This document shows, piece by piece, positions 17,456-27,035 of a stretch of DNA of 64,000 nucleotides (position 1 is the stretch's first letter; each line of letters begins with the position of its first letter). Both the position numbers and the translations under genes were made by a program. The notes beneath the pieces are model-generated. The model was not told where the DNA came from and did not search any database. It saw nothing but the letters and a program-made list of their open reading frames with translations. The DNA comes from Planococcus soli (lineage in GTDB: Bacteria; Bacillota; Bacilli; Bacillales_A; Planococcaceae): NCBI RefSeq assembly GCF_016881065.1, contig NZ_WXYN01000004.1, positions 124,001 to 188,000 on the forward strand. The letters run 5' to 3'.

Positions 17456-17611
17456 CCTCTTATCTATATGTTGAATTCATGATTTTCGTCTGCTGATATG
17501 TTCCAACTCTTATATGAGTACATCAGAAAAATTTAGGATAGCTGCCAATCCACTCTGTCTCTTAGCGCCGGGGAAAAGCAGGTTTCTTTAGTTCAACATA
17601 TACAACTCGTA

Positions 17612-18430
17612 TTACTTTACGCCAGAGCTTCTGAGGAAGCTTAACAATTCGTTGTTAAAGCGCTCAGGTTCATCTGCATTGATGCCATGTCCGCTGTCCT
17701 TAAATGGAACAAGAACTGAATTGGGTATTTGTTTTTCAAGTTCTTCGCCCAGTTCATAGGCGCAAATCTGATCTTTTTTCCCGTGGAAAATGGCTGTCGG
17801 CACGGTGATGCCTTTCAATTCGCCGCGCAAGTCTTCGTCTCTCAATGCAATTGCCGAGTTGATGGTCGAATGCGCTCCGGCTTCAAGGCCAAGCTGCTGG
17901 AACCATTGCAGGAATTGCGGTGATTTTTTCTGTTCAAAGAACATATCCGCAAATTGAGCAAGAAAAGCCGGTCGATCTTCTTTGATTTGTTTGATGATGT
18001 CATCCACTTCTTCAGGCTTCAGGTTGATCTTGAAATCCTCACGTTGTGTGAACACTGGAGCCGCTGCTCCCATCAATAGCAATTTGTCTACGTCTTGCTG
18101 GCCAAACTTTGTTAAAAAGCGGATCGCAATCGGTCCGCCCATGGAGAATCCGGCAAGCACGAAATTCTCGAGTTTCAAATGATCAACGACCGCTTTAACG
18201 TCGCTCGCTGCCGTATCGTAATCATAGCCTGACCACGGCTTGTCTGATTTCCCGTATCCTCTCAGATCGATGCCGATAAACCGGAAATTTTGCTGCGCAA
18301 GGATGCTGACCTGCGACTCAAACGCTTTGCTGTTCAAAGGCCAGCCATGGATGAATACTACCGGCTGCCCTGATCCTACATCTTCTACATAAACTTTCAC
18401 GCCGTCTTCCACTTCAATATAATGTCCCAA
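17612..18430 (-). CDS. Alpha/beta hydrolase, chloroperoxidase/esterase-like
   Basis: A 272-residue alpha/beta hydrolase with a complete catalytic triad: Ser96 in the elbow GFSMGG, Asp220 in HGKKDQ, and His248 in DSGHG. HGWP (28-31) forms the oxyanion region. The closest known group is cofactor-free chloroperoxidases and aryl esterases; the natural substrate cannot be read. Monocistronic: the amidohydrolase gene upstream is 145 bases away and a terminator follows. Its start ATG has AGGAGG-like sequence upstream. Confidence 0.85.
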   Translation of the reverse strand: MGHYIEVEDGVKVYVEDVGSGQPVVFIHGWPLNSKAFESQVSILAQQNFRFIGIDLRGYGKSDKPWSGYDYDTAASDVKAVVDHLKLENFVLAGFSMGGPIAIRFLTKFGQQDVDKLLLMGAAAPVFTQREDFKINLKPEEVDDIIKQIKEDRPAFLAQFADMFFEQKKSPQFLQWFQQLGLEAGAHSTINSAIALRDEDLRGELKGITVPTAIFHGKKDQICAYELGEELEKQIPNSVLVPFKDSGHGINADEPERFNNELLSFLRSSGVK

Positions 18431-18575
18431 AAATTTCTCCTCCTCTAATTTAAAAACTGTATTGGTGTATAAGCTTCCCTAAGCTGACAGTAAATAAACT
18501 GCAATTGAATGAGGATTTCTTGGAAACATCGACTATGCGGCTTCTGCAAAGGATAAATTGAATGGGAATGATTTC

Positions 18576-19700
18576 TTAATTTACTTTGGCACCGTCAATG
18601 AAAACTTCTTCCGCGTGATGCTGAAGCTCAAACGGATTGCCGCTCCAAATGACGAAATCGGCGTCTTTTCCGACTTCGATCGAACCTACCCGATTTTCCA
18701 CGCCCAGATGTTTGGCGGCATCGGAAGTTAGTGCTCGCAATGCCTGTTCCTCCGAAATGCCGTGGTTGATGGCATGGATGGCGCTTGTCAGCAAATATTG
18801 GATGCCGACTACTGGGTGGTCTGTGGTAATCGAACACGGCACTCCTGCATCAAGCAGCGATTTGATCGTCGACCATTGCTTGTCCTTCAGTTCCACTTTC
18901 GAGCGTGTCGACAAAGTGGGGCCGACCGAAACCCGGACGTCGTGCTCTGCGATATAGTCAGCAATCTGATGTCCTTCGGTACAATGTTCGATCGTGACAT
19001 CGATTCCGAACTCGCGCTTTAAGCGAAGTACAGTGACAATGTCATCCGCCCGGTGCGCATGAACACGGAGAGGGATATCTTTGTTCAAGACCTTTACCAA
19101 ATTCTCCATTCCGAGTTTGCGCTCTTTTTTCTCACTTTCCATGTAATTTTTCGCTTCGATCAAGTTTTCCCGCAGCAGTGCGGCAACGCCCATCCGTGTG
19201 GTCGGCATTTTTCCTTTTCCACCGTGGAACACTTTCGGGTTTTCTCCGGTTGCTGCCTTCATGCCGGAAGGGGAGCGGATGACCATGTCGTCAACGATAT
19301 GCCCTGTTGTTTTCAACACTGACATTTCGCCGCCGATGACATTGGCGCTTCCCGGCATGACCTGGACTGTGGTGATGCCGGCCTGGCGTGCATCCTCGAA
19401 GCCTCTGTCCAACGGATTGATTCCGTCGATTGCACGCAGCTGCGGCGTAGCAGGGCTGCTTGTTTCGTTATGGTCTTTGCCGTCTTTTCCAATGCCTTCT
19501 TCGGTAATCCCGAGGTGGGTGTGGACATCGATGAGCCCCGGTGTGACAATTTTGCCGCCTGCATCAATCGTTTTGCAGCCGGCAGGCAATTCCAGGCCTT
19601 CCCCCATGCCGATGAATTTTTTACCATCGATCAATAAAGAAAAATTCTCGGAAATTTCGCCCTTGCCATTCCACACACACGCATTTTGAATCATGATCAT
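18576..19700 (-). CDS. Amidohydrolase, imidazolonepropionase-like
   Basis: A protein of about 374 residues of the metal-dependent amidohydrolase superfamily. The N-terminal composite beta-sandwich is followed by the HxH metal motif in GLIDVHTHLG, then HAHRADD, EHCTEGH and the catalytic Asp region ITTDHPVV. The C-terminal VGKDADFVIWSGNPF is the usual closing strand. Members hydrolyse cyclic amides or related C-N bonds; the substrate is not evident. The start is uncertain among TTG 19703, ATG 19700 and ATG 19694, with AAAGGGG upstream. Confidence 0.85.
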   Translation of the reverse strand: MIMIQNACVWNGKGEISENFSLLIDGKKFIGMGEGLELPAGCKTIDAGGKIVTPGLIDVHTHLGITEEGIGKDGKDHNETSSPATPQLRAIDGINPLDRGFEDARQAGITTVQVMPGSANVIGGEMSVLKTTGHIVDDMVIRSPSGMKAATGENPKVFHGGKGKMPTTRMGVAALLRENLIEAKNYMESEKKERKLGMENLVKVLNKDIPLRVHAHRADDIVTVLRLKREFGIDVTIEHCTEGHQIADYIAEHDVRVSVGPTLSTRSKVELKDKQWSTIKSLLDAGVPCSITTDHPVVGIQYLLTSAIHAINHGISEEQALRALTSDAAKHLGVENRVGSIEVGKDADFVIWSGNPFELQHHAEEVFIDGAKVN

Positions 19701-19882
19701 CAATAAAAATCCCCTTTCTGAATAAACTTATTAATTAGTTTACCATTATCGGGGGAGAAGGAGAGGCTGTTGAGAGCGATTTGATGGCTTCTATTCGGAA
19801 TAAACAAAATTTTCCGAAAGACTGGCCGTCTGTTTTCAAGTAGAATAAACCTTGTAAAGAATCCAAGAAGAGGAGAATGCAC

Positions 19883-20950
19883 ATGTTTAAAGAGCAATTT
19901 TTTCAAGAACTTAAAGTGCTTGCAGCTTTGCCGGGCAGTCCCGGAAGAGAACACCAGGTGGTCAAACGGCTGGCCGAATTGCTGGAACCGCTGGCCGACG
20001 TGGAAATCGACCACATGGGCAATATCTACGCGGTCTTGGAAGGCAGCAAACCAGGTCCGACAGTTTTGGTATCTGCGCATTCGGATGAAATCGGCTGCAT
20101 GGTCAGCGCCATCGACAGCAAAGGGTTTCTGCGGATGGAACGGACCGGCGGTATGATGGATGCCTTGCTGGTCGGACGCAAAGTGAATGTGAACGGCCAC
20201 TTTGGCGTCGTCGGTGTGAAAGCTGGACATCTGCAGACCGCCAGCGAAAAAACCAAAGTTTTGCCGATTGGCGAGATGTACGTCGATGTTGGAGCTCGCT
20301 CCAAAGAAAAAGTGCTGAAGATGGGCATTGAAATCGGGGACTCAATCACTTATATCAGCGATCTTGACCGATTTACCAATAGCGACTTGATCTGCGGCAA
20401 GGCGATCGATAACCGCAGCTGCTGTGTCATGTTAGTGGAATTATTCAAAGCCTTTCAAGATAAAGACTTTAGCGGCACTTTGGTCGGAGTGATCACGGTA
20501 CAAGAAGAGGTCGGTCTGCGGGGAGCACAAATAGCCGGTTACAAGATTGATCCCGACTATGCCATCATTCTTGATACGATTGCCTGCGCAGATACCCCGG
20601 ACGGCAACACATATCCGATTGCTATCGGCAGAGGGCCGGTGCTGCCTTTGTTGTCCGGTGGAGGTGCACGCGGCAATTTGATGGCTCCGCAGATGAAAGA
20701 CTTGATCATCAAATATGCCGAGAGAAACGATGTGCCGATTCAATTGTCGGTTATGCCCAACGGGACGACGGATCTATCGGCAGTTCACCTGGTGAAAGAG
20801 GGCATTTTAGGGGCGGCGATCACTTTCCCGCGCCGCTATTCCCATTCGCCCATCGAAATGGCGGATTTGAAGGATTTTGAAGCCGGCTTTACTTTGCTGA
20901 AAGCGATGCTGAGAGGCAGTTCTGAATGGGGAGACATGAAGTTTGTCTGA
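19883..20950 (+). CDS. M42 family metallopeptidase (glutamyl/leucyl aminopeptidase type)
   Basis: A 355-residue cytoplasmic aminopeptidase of family M42. Metal ligands are in AHSDEIGCMV and in the middle AIDNRSC segment; catalytic acidic pair QEEVGLRGA and the late HSPIEMADL motif are present. These enzymes form large tetrahedral complexes that trim peptides. ATG 19883 is preferred because AGGAG (19871-19875) sits seven bases upstream; ATG 19877 is only one base from it. It is divergent from the amidohydrolase gene and convergent with a peptide-binding lipoprotein gene, with a shared terminator. Confidence 0.9.
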   Translation: MFKEQFFQELKVLAALPGSPGREHQVVKRLAELLEPLADVEIDHMGNIYAVLEGSKPGPTVLVSAHSDEIGCMVSAIDSKGFLRMERTGGMMDALLVGRKVNVNGHFGVVGVKAGHLQTASEKTKVLPIGEMYVDVGARSKEKVLKMGIEIGDSITYISDLDRFTNSDLICGKAIDNRSCCVMLVELFKAFQDKDFSGTLVGVITVQEEVGLRGAQIAGYKIDPDYAIILDTIACADTPDGNTYPIAIGRGPVLPLLSGGGARGNLMAPQMKDLIIKYAERNDVPIQLSVMPNGTTDLSAVHLVKEGILGAAITFPRRYSHSPIEMADLKDFEAGFTLLKAMLRGSSEWGDMKFV

Positions 20951-20974
20951 TCCTTACCAATGTTTTGGAACCAC

Positions 20975-21012
20975 AAAAAAACCGAAGCCAGTAAAAATGG
21001 CTTCGGTTTTTT
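20975..21012. terminator. Bidirectional terminator
   Basis: AACCGAAGCCA (20980-20990) pairs with TGGCTTCGGTT (20998-21008) with A and T runs on either side. Confidence 0.88.
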
Positions 21013-21019
21013 ATGGGCT

Positions 21020-22633
21020 TTATTGCGTAATGGAGACGTTTCGCAGCTGATAGATTCCAGCTGCATCGATTTCGAATCCGGTTACGGTATCAGCGACGCC
21101 AACCAGGTAGTCCTGGTGGAGAAGGTAAGCCATAGGGGCATCTTCTGCCAGCATCGCTTGCGCTTCTGCGTAAATTTCTTCGCGTTCAGCAGCTTCAGTT
21201 GAACGGCGTCCCTCATCAAGCAACGCATCGAATTCCGGGTTGTCGTAGAACGAACGGTTCCCGGGATTTCCTTTGGAAGCTGAATGGAACAGCGGGTACA
21301 GTGTATAATCTGCGTCTCCCGTAGAGTTGGACCAGCCAAGGATGAACATATCATGATCCCCTGCAGAAGTCCGTTCAATATAAGAGCCGAATTCCATTAC
21401 TTCAATGGAAACTTCGATATTCAACTCAGCAAGAGCTTCCTGTACAAGGACGGCAATTGCCTGGCGCTGCGGATTATCGTTTGTCCAGATGCTTGTCGTG
21501 AATCCATCTGCCATGCCGGCTTCTTCAAGAAGAGCCCGTGCCTCATCCATATTAAAATCAATTGACTCAACGTCTTCGGTGTAGCCGAAGATGCCAGGTG
21601 CAACCGGGCCTTGCGCGACAGTACCGACACCATCATAAATGCCGCTGATGATTGCTTCGCGGTCGATGGCGTAGGAAATCGCCTGACGCACTAATGGATC
21701 ATCAAATGGTGCTTTTTCGGTATTGAATCCGAGGTAGGCAATACTGGCGGATTGCTCCTGTGTAATGGAAGCAACCCCTGAGTTTTCGATGCGGGACACT
21801 TCGTTCGGCTGAACCGGGTCGATAATGTGGACGTTTCCGGTTTCAAGGTCTGCTGCGCGCACCTGTGAATCAGGCACGACGCGGAATGTCACCGTGTCTA
21901 CATTTGCTGGAGTATCCCAATAGTCTTCGTTTTTCGACAGGCGAATTTCTGAGCCTGGTTCCCAGGATTCAAATTTGAAGAACCCTGTACCAACCGGGTT
22001 TTCGGAAACAACCGAGAATGGATCAGCGCCTCCGGCAACCGCTTCATAATCGGCTTCAATAGTGGCTGGTGAAATCATGCCGCCGCCTGCGTGAGAAAGA
22101 TGGGCAAGCAATGGAGAAAAGGCATATTCAGTTGTAATCTGGACTTCGTAATCCCCGATCACTTCAACTTCCGAGATCATTTCATACAAGTTGAAGCGTG
22201 GAGATGCCAGAGCTTCGTCGCGAATGCGGTCCAAATTCACTTTGACGGCTTCTGCGTTAAAGGGTTCGCCATCATGGAAAGTCACATCTTCACGGAGCTG
22301 GAAAGACCAAGTCAGCTCATCGACCGGCTCCCATGATTCTGCCAAGCCTGGAATGATTTCGCTGTTTTCATCGCGATTTACTAAAGTTTCAAAAATATTT
22401 GCCTGAATGACAGAAGATGGTACGTCATTAGCGCCATGTGGATCCAAAGAAGAGGCATCGGATAGTACGGCAAGGATCAGGTCGCCGCCTTGGGTCGCCT
22501 CGCCGCTGTCAGGAGCCGGTTCATCTTCTGAACCTGCAGAGTCGTCACTGCCGCCGCCTGCGCATCCTGCCAGGAACAATGCAAGAACAAGCAATAATAA
22601 AAAAGGCCAAGCTGATTTTCTCGGTAATGCCAT
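21020..22633 (-). CDS. Oligopeptide/glutathione-type ABC transporter substrate-binding lipoprotein
   Basis: A 537-residue extracellular binding protein of the SBP_bac_5 family. A lipoprotein signal peptide ends with LFLAGC, so Cys24 would be lipidated; an Asp/Glu/Ser-rich linker follows. The body has family landmarks such as LDPHGAND near the start, LREDVTFHDGEPF and PVGTGFFKFESW. It delivers peptides or similar ligands to a membrane permease. No permease or ATPase gene is next to it, so it is an orphan subunit serving a distant transporter. AGGGGGAAAC precedes its start. Confidence 0.9.
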   Translation of the reverse strand: MALPRKSAWPFLLLLVLALFLAGCAGGGSDDSAGSEDEPAPDSGEATQGGDLILAVLSDASSLDPHGANDVPSSVIQANIFETLVNRDENSEIIPGLAESWEPVDELTWSFQLREDVTFHDGEPFNAEAVKVNLDRIRDEALASPRFNLYEMISEVEVIGDYEVQITTEYAFSPLLAHLSHAGGGMISPATIEADYEAVAGGADPFSVVSENPVGTGFFKFESWEPGSEIRLSKNEDYWDTPANVDTVTFRVVPDSQVRAADLETGNVHIIDPVQPNEVSRIENSGVASITQEQSASIAYLGFNTEKAPFDDPLVRQAISYAIDREAIISGIYDGVGTVAQGPVAPGIFGYTEDVESIDFNMDEARALLEEAGMADGFTTSIWTNDNPQRQAIAVLVQEALAELNIEVSIEVMEFGSYIERTSAGDHDMFILGWSNSTGDADYTLYPLFHSASKGNPGNRSFYDNPEFDALLDEGRRSTEAAEREEIYAEAQAMLAEDAPMAYLLHQDYLVGVADTVTGFEIDAAGIYQLRNVSITQ

Positions 22634-23139
22634 GTAGTTTCCCCCTGTATCTTCATATTTTGGAATATCACTCTAGACGCAATATTCTGATAACAATGAT
22701 AGCATATTGTTTTTGCCAAAACAATCCAATGTCTCTCATTTTTAGTAGCCAAAGCATCCGGAAATGAGAAAAAACCCCCTTACAAGGGAGTATTTCCTGA
22801 CCAATAAGTATAGGTGGAAAATGGTGAAAACTATAGCGCAATGCACATTTTTGTTATGTATGGATGAAAGTGAAAAACATTTGCGTGCTGTAAAATTCCC
22901 TATCTTTCAGCCTAATGTCCGGAAATCCAGAATCGGGGAGCGATGCGGGAGATGCTAGCGTTAAAATTTAGCCTTTTACTTGGTCCGTTTGTTTTGTCCA
23001 CAATCAGTGGTGAATCTATTTCCAAGTCGTCGACCGCTGTGAAAAGCGAACGGCGTCTCTTCTGCAGAAAGAAAATTACAGCGTTTCTACCTCGGTAAGC
23101 CACTAAAATGGTAAGTTTTATATAGCAATTTAATATAAC
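22634..23139. other. Intergenic region without recognised gene
   Basis: About 500 bases between the divergent peptide-binding lipoprotein and ganR genes. A short open frame on the minus strand (22912-23160) has no good ribosome binding site and an odd composition; I do not accept it as a gene. No RNA motif was recognised. Confidence 0.4.
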
Positions 23140-23190
23140 TTGACAATTAGGAAAAAACAAGTAAAAATTAAGTAAAACAATTTACTTAAT
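23140..23190 (+). promoter_or_regulatory. ganR promoter with overlapping operator
   Basis: -35 TTGACA (23140-23145) and a weak A-rich -10 near 23162-23167. A perfect inverted repeat ATTAAGTAAA-ACAA-TTTACTTAAT spans 23167-23190, covering the predicted start of transcription. The core GTAAA-N4-TTTAC recurs before ganS, so GanR probably represses its own gene. Confidence 0.65.
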
Positions 23191-23221
23191 CAGATTTGAA
23201 TCATAAGTGGAGGTGGAAGGA

Positions 23222-24214
23222 TTGGCAACAATTAAAGACATCGGTGAAAAATCCGGATTTTCTATTTCTACGGTTTCGCGCGTGCTGAGCAATGACCAAA
23301 GCTTGTCGGTGCCTGAAGAAACACGGGAAAAGATATTTGATGCAGCGGAACAGCTGAACTATCGGAAAAAAACGGTTAAATCACTCGTGAAAAACATCGC
23401 TTTTTTGTATTGGCTGACCGAAAGAGAAGAGTTGGAAGATGTTTATTTTAAGACCATGCGCATTGAAATAGAAAAAATGGCCAAGCTTTCCAACGTGGAA
23501 TTGACCACTTATAAAATAGAGGGCGGCATCAGCCAAATTCCAGATAATATTGAAGGCTTTATCGCGGTTGGAACATTTGCAGACAAAGAAATTGCACATC
23601 TGCGAAAGCTGACGCCCCACGGTGTGTTTATTGATTCAACACCGGATCCGGAGCATTTTGATTCGGTAAAACCGGATCTCGCACAGATCACCAGAAAAAC
23701 GATCGATTTTCTCATTGAGAAAGGCCACCAGGATATCGGTTTTATCGGCGGCACCTACCACAATCCGAATACAGACGGCGACGAAATGGATATCCGCGAA
23801 CAGACTTTCCGTGATTACATGGAGAAAAAAGGGCTGCTTAAGGACCGCTACGTGTATTGCCACCGAGGATTTTCAGTAGACAATGGCTACAGGCTGATGA
23901 CCAAAGCGATTGAGGAATTGGACGATCAGCTGCCGACCGCTTTTTTCATCGCGGCGGATCCGATTGCGGTCGGGTGCCTTCAGGCGTTAAATGAACACGG
24001 CATCCAAATACCGAAAAGAGTCAGTGTCGTAAGCATCAACAATATCAGCATTGCCAAATACATTTCACCGCCACTCACTACATTCCATATCGACATGGCG
24101 GAGATCTGCAAGAATGCCATTTCCTTATTGCTCGAGCAATTGCTGGAAAAGCGGGAATGCACGAAGACCTTGTACTTAGGGGCAAGTTTGATTGTCAGAA
24201 AAAGCACGAACTAG
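23222..24214 (+). CDS. ganR: LacI-family regulator of galactan utilisation
   Basis: A 330-residue LacI/GalR repressor: N-terminal helix-turn-helix (ATIKDIGEKSGFSISTVSRV, residues 2-21) and a periplasmic-binding-like sensor domain (about 60-328). The start is taken as TTG 23222, since family members begin at this point and GGAGG lies about nine bases upstream; the frame is open to GTG 23207. It stands directly before ganSPQA, as GanR does in Bacillus subtilis, and palindromes with core GTAAA-N4-TTTAC lie before both its gene and ganS. The inducer is likely a galacto-oligosaccharide. Confidence 0.85.
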   Translation: MATIKDIGEKSGFSISTVSRVLSNDQSLSVPEETREKIFDAAEQLNYRKKTVKSLVKNIAFLYWLTEREELEDVYFKTMRIEIEKMAKLSNVELTTYKIEGGISQIPDNIEGFIAVGTFADKEIAHLRKLTPHGVFIDSTPDPEHFDSVKPDLAQITRKTIDFLIEKGHQDIGFIGGTYHNPNTDGDEMDIREQTFRDYMEKKGLLKDRYVYCHRGFSVDNGYRLMTKAIEELDDQLPTAFFIAADPIAVGCLQALNEHGIQIPKRVSVVSINNISIAKYISPPLTTFHIDMAEICKNAISLLLEQLLEKRECTKTLYLGASLIVRKSTN

Positions 24215-24215
24215 A

Positions 24216-24247
24216 AAACTGCCTGGTAAAACAGGTTGTTTTTTTAT
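24216..24247 (+). terminator. Weak terminator after ganR
   Basis: An imperfect hairpin around GCCTG / CAGG with loop GTAAAA is followed by seven T residues. Confidence 0.5.
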
Positions 24248-24251
24248 TTTC

Positions 24252-24335
24252 GTAAAACTTTTTACTGTTTTCAGTAAATTAATTGTTTACAGTTTTTTCT
24301 AACAATGCTATATTGAATTTCAGGAAGCGCTTTCA
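24252..24335 (+). promoter_or_regulatory. ganSPQA promoter, GanR operators and cre site
   Basis: -35 TTTACA (24286-24291), 17-bp spacer, -10 TATATT (24309-24314). Operator-like palindromes: GTAAA-ACTT-TTTAC (24252-24265) and GTAAA-N7-TTTAC (24274-24290), the latter covering the -35. A full cre match (minus strand TGAAAGCGCTTCCT, 24335-24322) lies at the predicted transcription start. This predicts repression by GanR and by CcpA when glucose is present. Confidence 0.75.
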
Positions 24336-24385
24336 TCAGAAACTTGGGAGAGAGTTTCGAAAATGACTTGAGAGGGTGTTTGTTC

Positions 24386-25666
24386 GTGAAGAAATCTAAA
24401 AAGTATATTGGTTTAATGAGTGGAGTCGCGTTAAGTTTGGCATTGGGTGCATGTGGACCACAGGAGAGCGGGGAAGGCTCTTCAGGCGGGGAAGCTGCGG
24501 AAGACCAGGACCGTGAACTGATTGTCTGGGAAGATATCGAAAAAGCTGACGGGATCCGAGATGCCGTTGCCCAATTTGAAGAAGAAAATGATGTAACGAT
24601 CACAATTGTTGAAAAACCATATGCACAGCAGATTGAAGACTTGCGCCTTGATGGGCCAGGCGGAACCGGACCGGACGTCTTGACCATGGCGGGCGACCAA
24701 ATCGGCACGGCAGTTATTGAAGGATTGGTCAAAGAAGTAGCAGTTGAAGAAGACGTTCAATCCATTTATACGGATGCGGCTATGCAATCACAGATGGTAG
24801 ACGGAAAAGTCTACGGATTGCCGAAAGCGGTAGAGTCGACAATCCTTTACTACAACAAAGATTTGATCACGGAAGAAGAATTGCCGGCGACACTTGAAGA
24901 GTGGTACGAGTATTCGAAGGAAACGACAACGGGCGACCAGTTCGGATTCCTGGCATTGTTTGACCAGATCTATTACGCACAAAGTGTCATGAGCGGCTAC
25001 GGCGGCTACATCTTCGGGCAGGATGCCGATGGCAACTATGACCCGACGGATGTTGGACTGAACAATGAAGGATCGATCGAAGGTGCAAATTACATCCAGA
25101 AATTCTACGATGAAGGTTTATTCCCGGCAGGAATCATCGGGGAACAGGGCATCAACGTATTGGAATCGTTGTTCACTGAAGGAAAAGCAGCTGCAATCAT
25201 TTCCGGACCTTGGAACGTGGATCCGTTCACGGATGCAGGCGTGGACTTCGGAATGGTGAAATTGCCTGAATTGGACAATGGCGAAAACATGAGTTCATTT
25301 ATTGGCGTGAAAAGCTACAACGTCAGCGCTTATTCGGAAAATGCGGAACTTGCCGAAGAATTGCTGGTGTTCCTGGCAAATGAAGAAAATTCCCGTACAC
25401 GTTTTGAAGAAACACAGGAAGTTCCTGCAGTAGAAGCGTTGGCTAACGACCCAGTCGTAGCTGAAAGCGAAGTTGCCCAAGCGGTAGCTGAGCAATCCAT
25501 CTTTGCCGAATTGACGCCGAACATCCCGTCGATGAACGAAGTATGGACGCCGGCTGACTCAGCCTTGCAGACCATCGCAACAGGCAAAGCAGAACCTGAA
25601 GATGCATTAAACCAGGCTGTTGAAACAATTGAAGGACAAATTGAAGCCACTCATGGCGGCAACTGA
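24386..25666 (+). CDS. ganS: Galacto-oligosaccharide ABC transporter binding lipoprotein
   Basis: A 426-residue extracellular sugar-binding protein (SBP family 1) with a lipoprotein signal ending in LALGAC. It resembles maltodextrin/galacto-oligosaccharide binders and heads an operon with two permeases and a GH42 galactosidase, as GanS (CycB) does in Bacillus subtilis. The start is taken as GTG 24386, with AGAGGG nine bases upstream, because the signal peptide MKKSKKYIGLMSG begins there; the frame is open from 24344. Two hairpins after the gene (25680-25757) may hold back read-through and raise its level above the permeases. No ATPase gene is linked, so a shared one such as MsmX is expected. 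Confidence 0.88.
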   Translation: MKKSKKYIGLMSGVALSLALGACGPQESGEGSSGGEAAEDQDRELIVWEDIEKADGIRDAVAQFEEENDVTITIVEKPYAQQIEDLRLDGPGGTGPDVLTMAGDQIGTAVIEGLVKEVAVEEDVQSIYTDAAMQSQMVDGKVYGLPKAVESTILYYNKDLITEEELPATLEEWYEYSKETTTGDQFGFLALFDQIYYAQSVMSGYGGYIFGQDADGNYDPTDVGLNNEGSIEGANYIQKFYDEGLFPAGIIGEQGINVLESLFTEGKAAAIISGPWNVDPFTDAGVDFGMVKLPELDNGENMSSFIGVKSYNVSAYSENAELAEELLVFLANEENSRTRFEETQEVPAVEALANDPVVAESEVAQAVAEQSIFAELTPNIPSMNEVWTPADSALQTIATGKAEPEDALNQAVETIEGQIEATHGGN

Positions 25667-25679
25667 TTTGCAATAGCGA

Positions 25680-25757
25680 GAAATGGTGTCAAACGTTAAA
25701 ACGGTTGGCGCCATTTGTTGTAAAGGCCGGCAAACTTGCTTGTTTGCCGGGCCATAC
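25680..25757 (+). promoter_or_regulatory. Two intercistronic hairpins between ganS and ganP
   Basis: An imperfect hairpin built on AAATGG/CCATTT (about 25681-25715) is followed by a GC-rich one, GGCCGGCAAAC pairing with TGTTTGCCGG-GCC (about 25726-25753). Neither has a long T-run, so they more likely stabilise the ganS message than end transcription. Confidence 0.5.
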
Positions 25758-25776
25758 ATAAAAAGAGGTGAGGAAA

Positions 25777-27033
25777 GTGCAAGCTCGTAAAATAGCCTTA
25801 TTGTTATCAATTCTGCCCGGACTTGGCCAATTTTATAATAAGCAGTGGATTAAAGGGCTGCTGTTTCTCGGTTTTGGCATCTCCTTTTTCGTGGTGTTCG
25901 GCGATCTTCTGAACATGGGCTTTTGGGGACTTGCCACACTCGGTACGGAAGTCCCGCGCGACAACTCGATTTTTCTTTTAGCTGAAGGTTTGATTGCGAT
26001 CATCGTGACGATTTTTGGTCTTGCTTTCTACTATGTAAATTTGCGGGATGCCTATAAAAATGGCCAGCGGCGTGACGAAAACAGGCCGATGAGCTCGCTG
26101 AAACGCGATTACCAAAACTTGATCGCACAGGGCTATCCGTATTTAATCAGCGGACCGTCGTTGTTTATCCTGATTTTCGCGGTTATTTTCCCGATTCTTT
26201 TCAGTTTTGCACTGGCTTTTACAAATTACGATTTATACCATTCCCCGCCGGCTAATTTAGCCGATTGGGTGGGATTTGATACATTCGCGAAAATTTTCAC
26301 CGTCGATATTTGGCGCTCGACTTTTTTCAGTGTTCTCGGCTGGACCGTAATCTGGACGCTTGTCGCTTCCACGCTTCAAGTCGCTCTCGGCATTTTCATG
26401 GCCGTATTGGTCAATCAAAAAGACCTTCGCTTCAAGAAGTTTTACCGGATCGTTCTCGTTCTGCCTTGGGCAGTTCCGGGATTTGTCACGATTTTGATTT
26501 TTGCCGGACTGTTTAATGACAGCTTCGGCGCCATCAACAACGATATTTTGGGCATGGTCGGCATCGATGCCATTCCTTGGCTGACCGATGAAAACTGGAC
26601 CAAGCTGGCATTGATCCTCATGCAGGGGTGGCTCGGTTTTCCGTTTATCTTCCTGGTGACAACAGGGGTTCTTCAATCAATTCCGGATGACCTGTATGAA
26701 GCGGCACGGATTGACGGCGCATCGATTTTTGCGCAGTTCCGCAACATCACCATGCCGATGATTTTAATTGCCACGGCACCGGTGATCATTACGCAGTATA
26801 CGTTCAACTTCAATAATTTCAACATCATCTACCTCTTTAACGGCGGCGGGCCATCTGTGCCGGGCTCCACTGCCGGAGGAACCGACATTCTCGTCTCCTG
26901 GATTTATAAACTGACCTTGCAGTCAAGCCAGTATTCACTGGCAGCCGCATTGACGATCCTGTTGTCTGTGTTCGTCATCGCGATTGCGCTATGGCAGTTC
27001 AGACGGACCGACGCATTTAAGGAGGGGGCTTGA
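25777..27033 (+). CDS. ganP: Galacto-oligosaccharide ABC permease, MalF-like
   Basis: A 418-residue membrane permease. An N-terminal section with its own hydrophobic helices (about residues 5-95, including LPGLGQFYNKQWIKG) precedes the MalF-type transporter domain (about 125-415). The EAA loop near YEAARIDGASIFAQF contacts the ATPase. GTG 25777 is preferred over GTG 25768 on ribosome-site spacing. It overlaps ganQ's frame closely and pairs with it to form the channel used by GanS. Confidence 0.88.
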   Translation: MQARKIALLLSILPGLGQFYNKQWIKGLLFLGFGISFFVVFGDLLNMGFWGLATLGTEVPRDNSIFLLAEGLIAIIVTIFGLAFYYVNLRDAYKNGQRRDENRPMSSLKRDYQNLIAQGYPYLISGPSLFILIFAVIFPILFSFALAFTNYDLYHSPPANLADWVGFDTFAKIFTVDIWRSTFFSVLGWTVIWTLVASTLQVALGIFMAVLVNQKDLRFKKFYRIVLVLPWAVPGFVTILIFAGLFNDSFGAINNDILGMVGIDAIPWLTDENWTKLALILMQGWLGFPFIFLVTTGVLQSIPDDLYEAARIDGASIFAQFRNITMPMILIATAPVIITQYTFNFNNFNIIYLFNGGGPSVPGSTAGGTDILVSWIYKLTLQSSQYSLAAALTILLSVFVIAIALWQFRRTDAFKEGA

Positions 27034-27035
27034 AA

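Noticed and set aside
22912-23160. 82-codon minus-strand frame upstream of ganR
   Set aside because: No ribosome binding site, and the frame crosses the ganR promoter.
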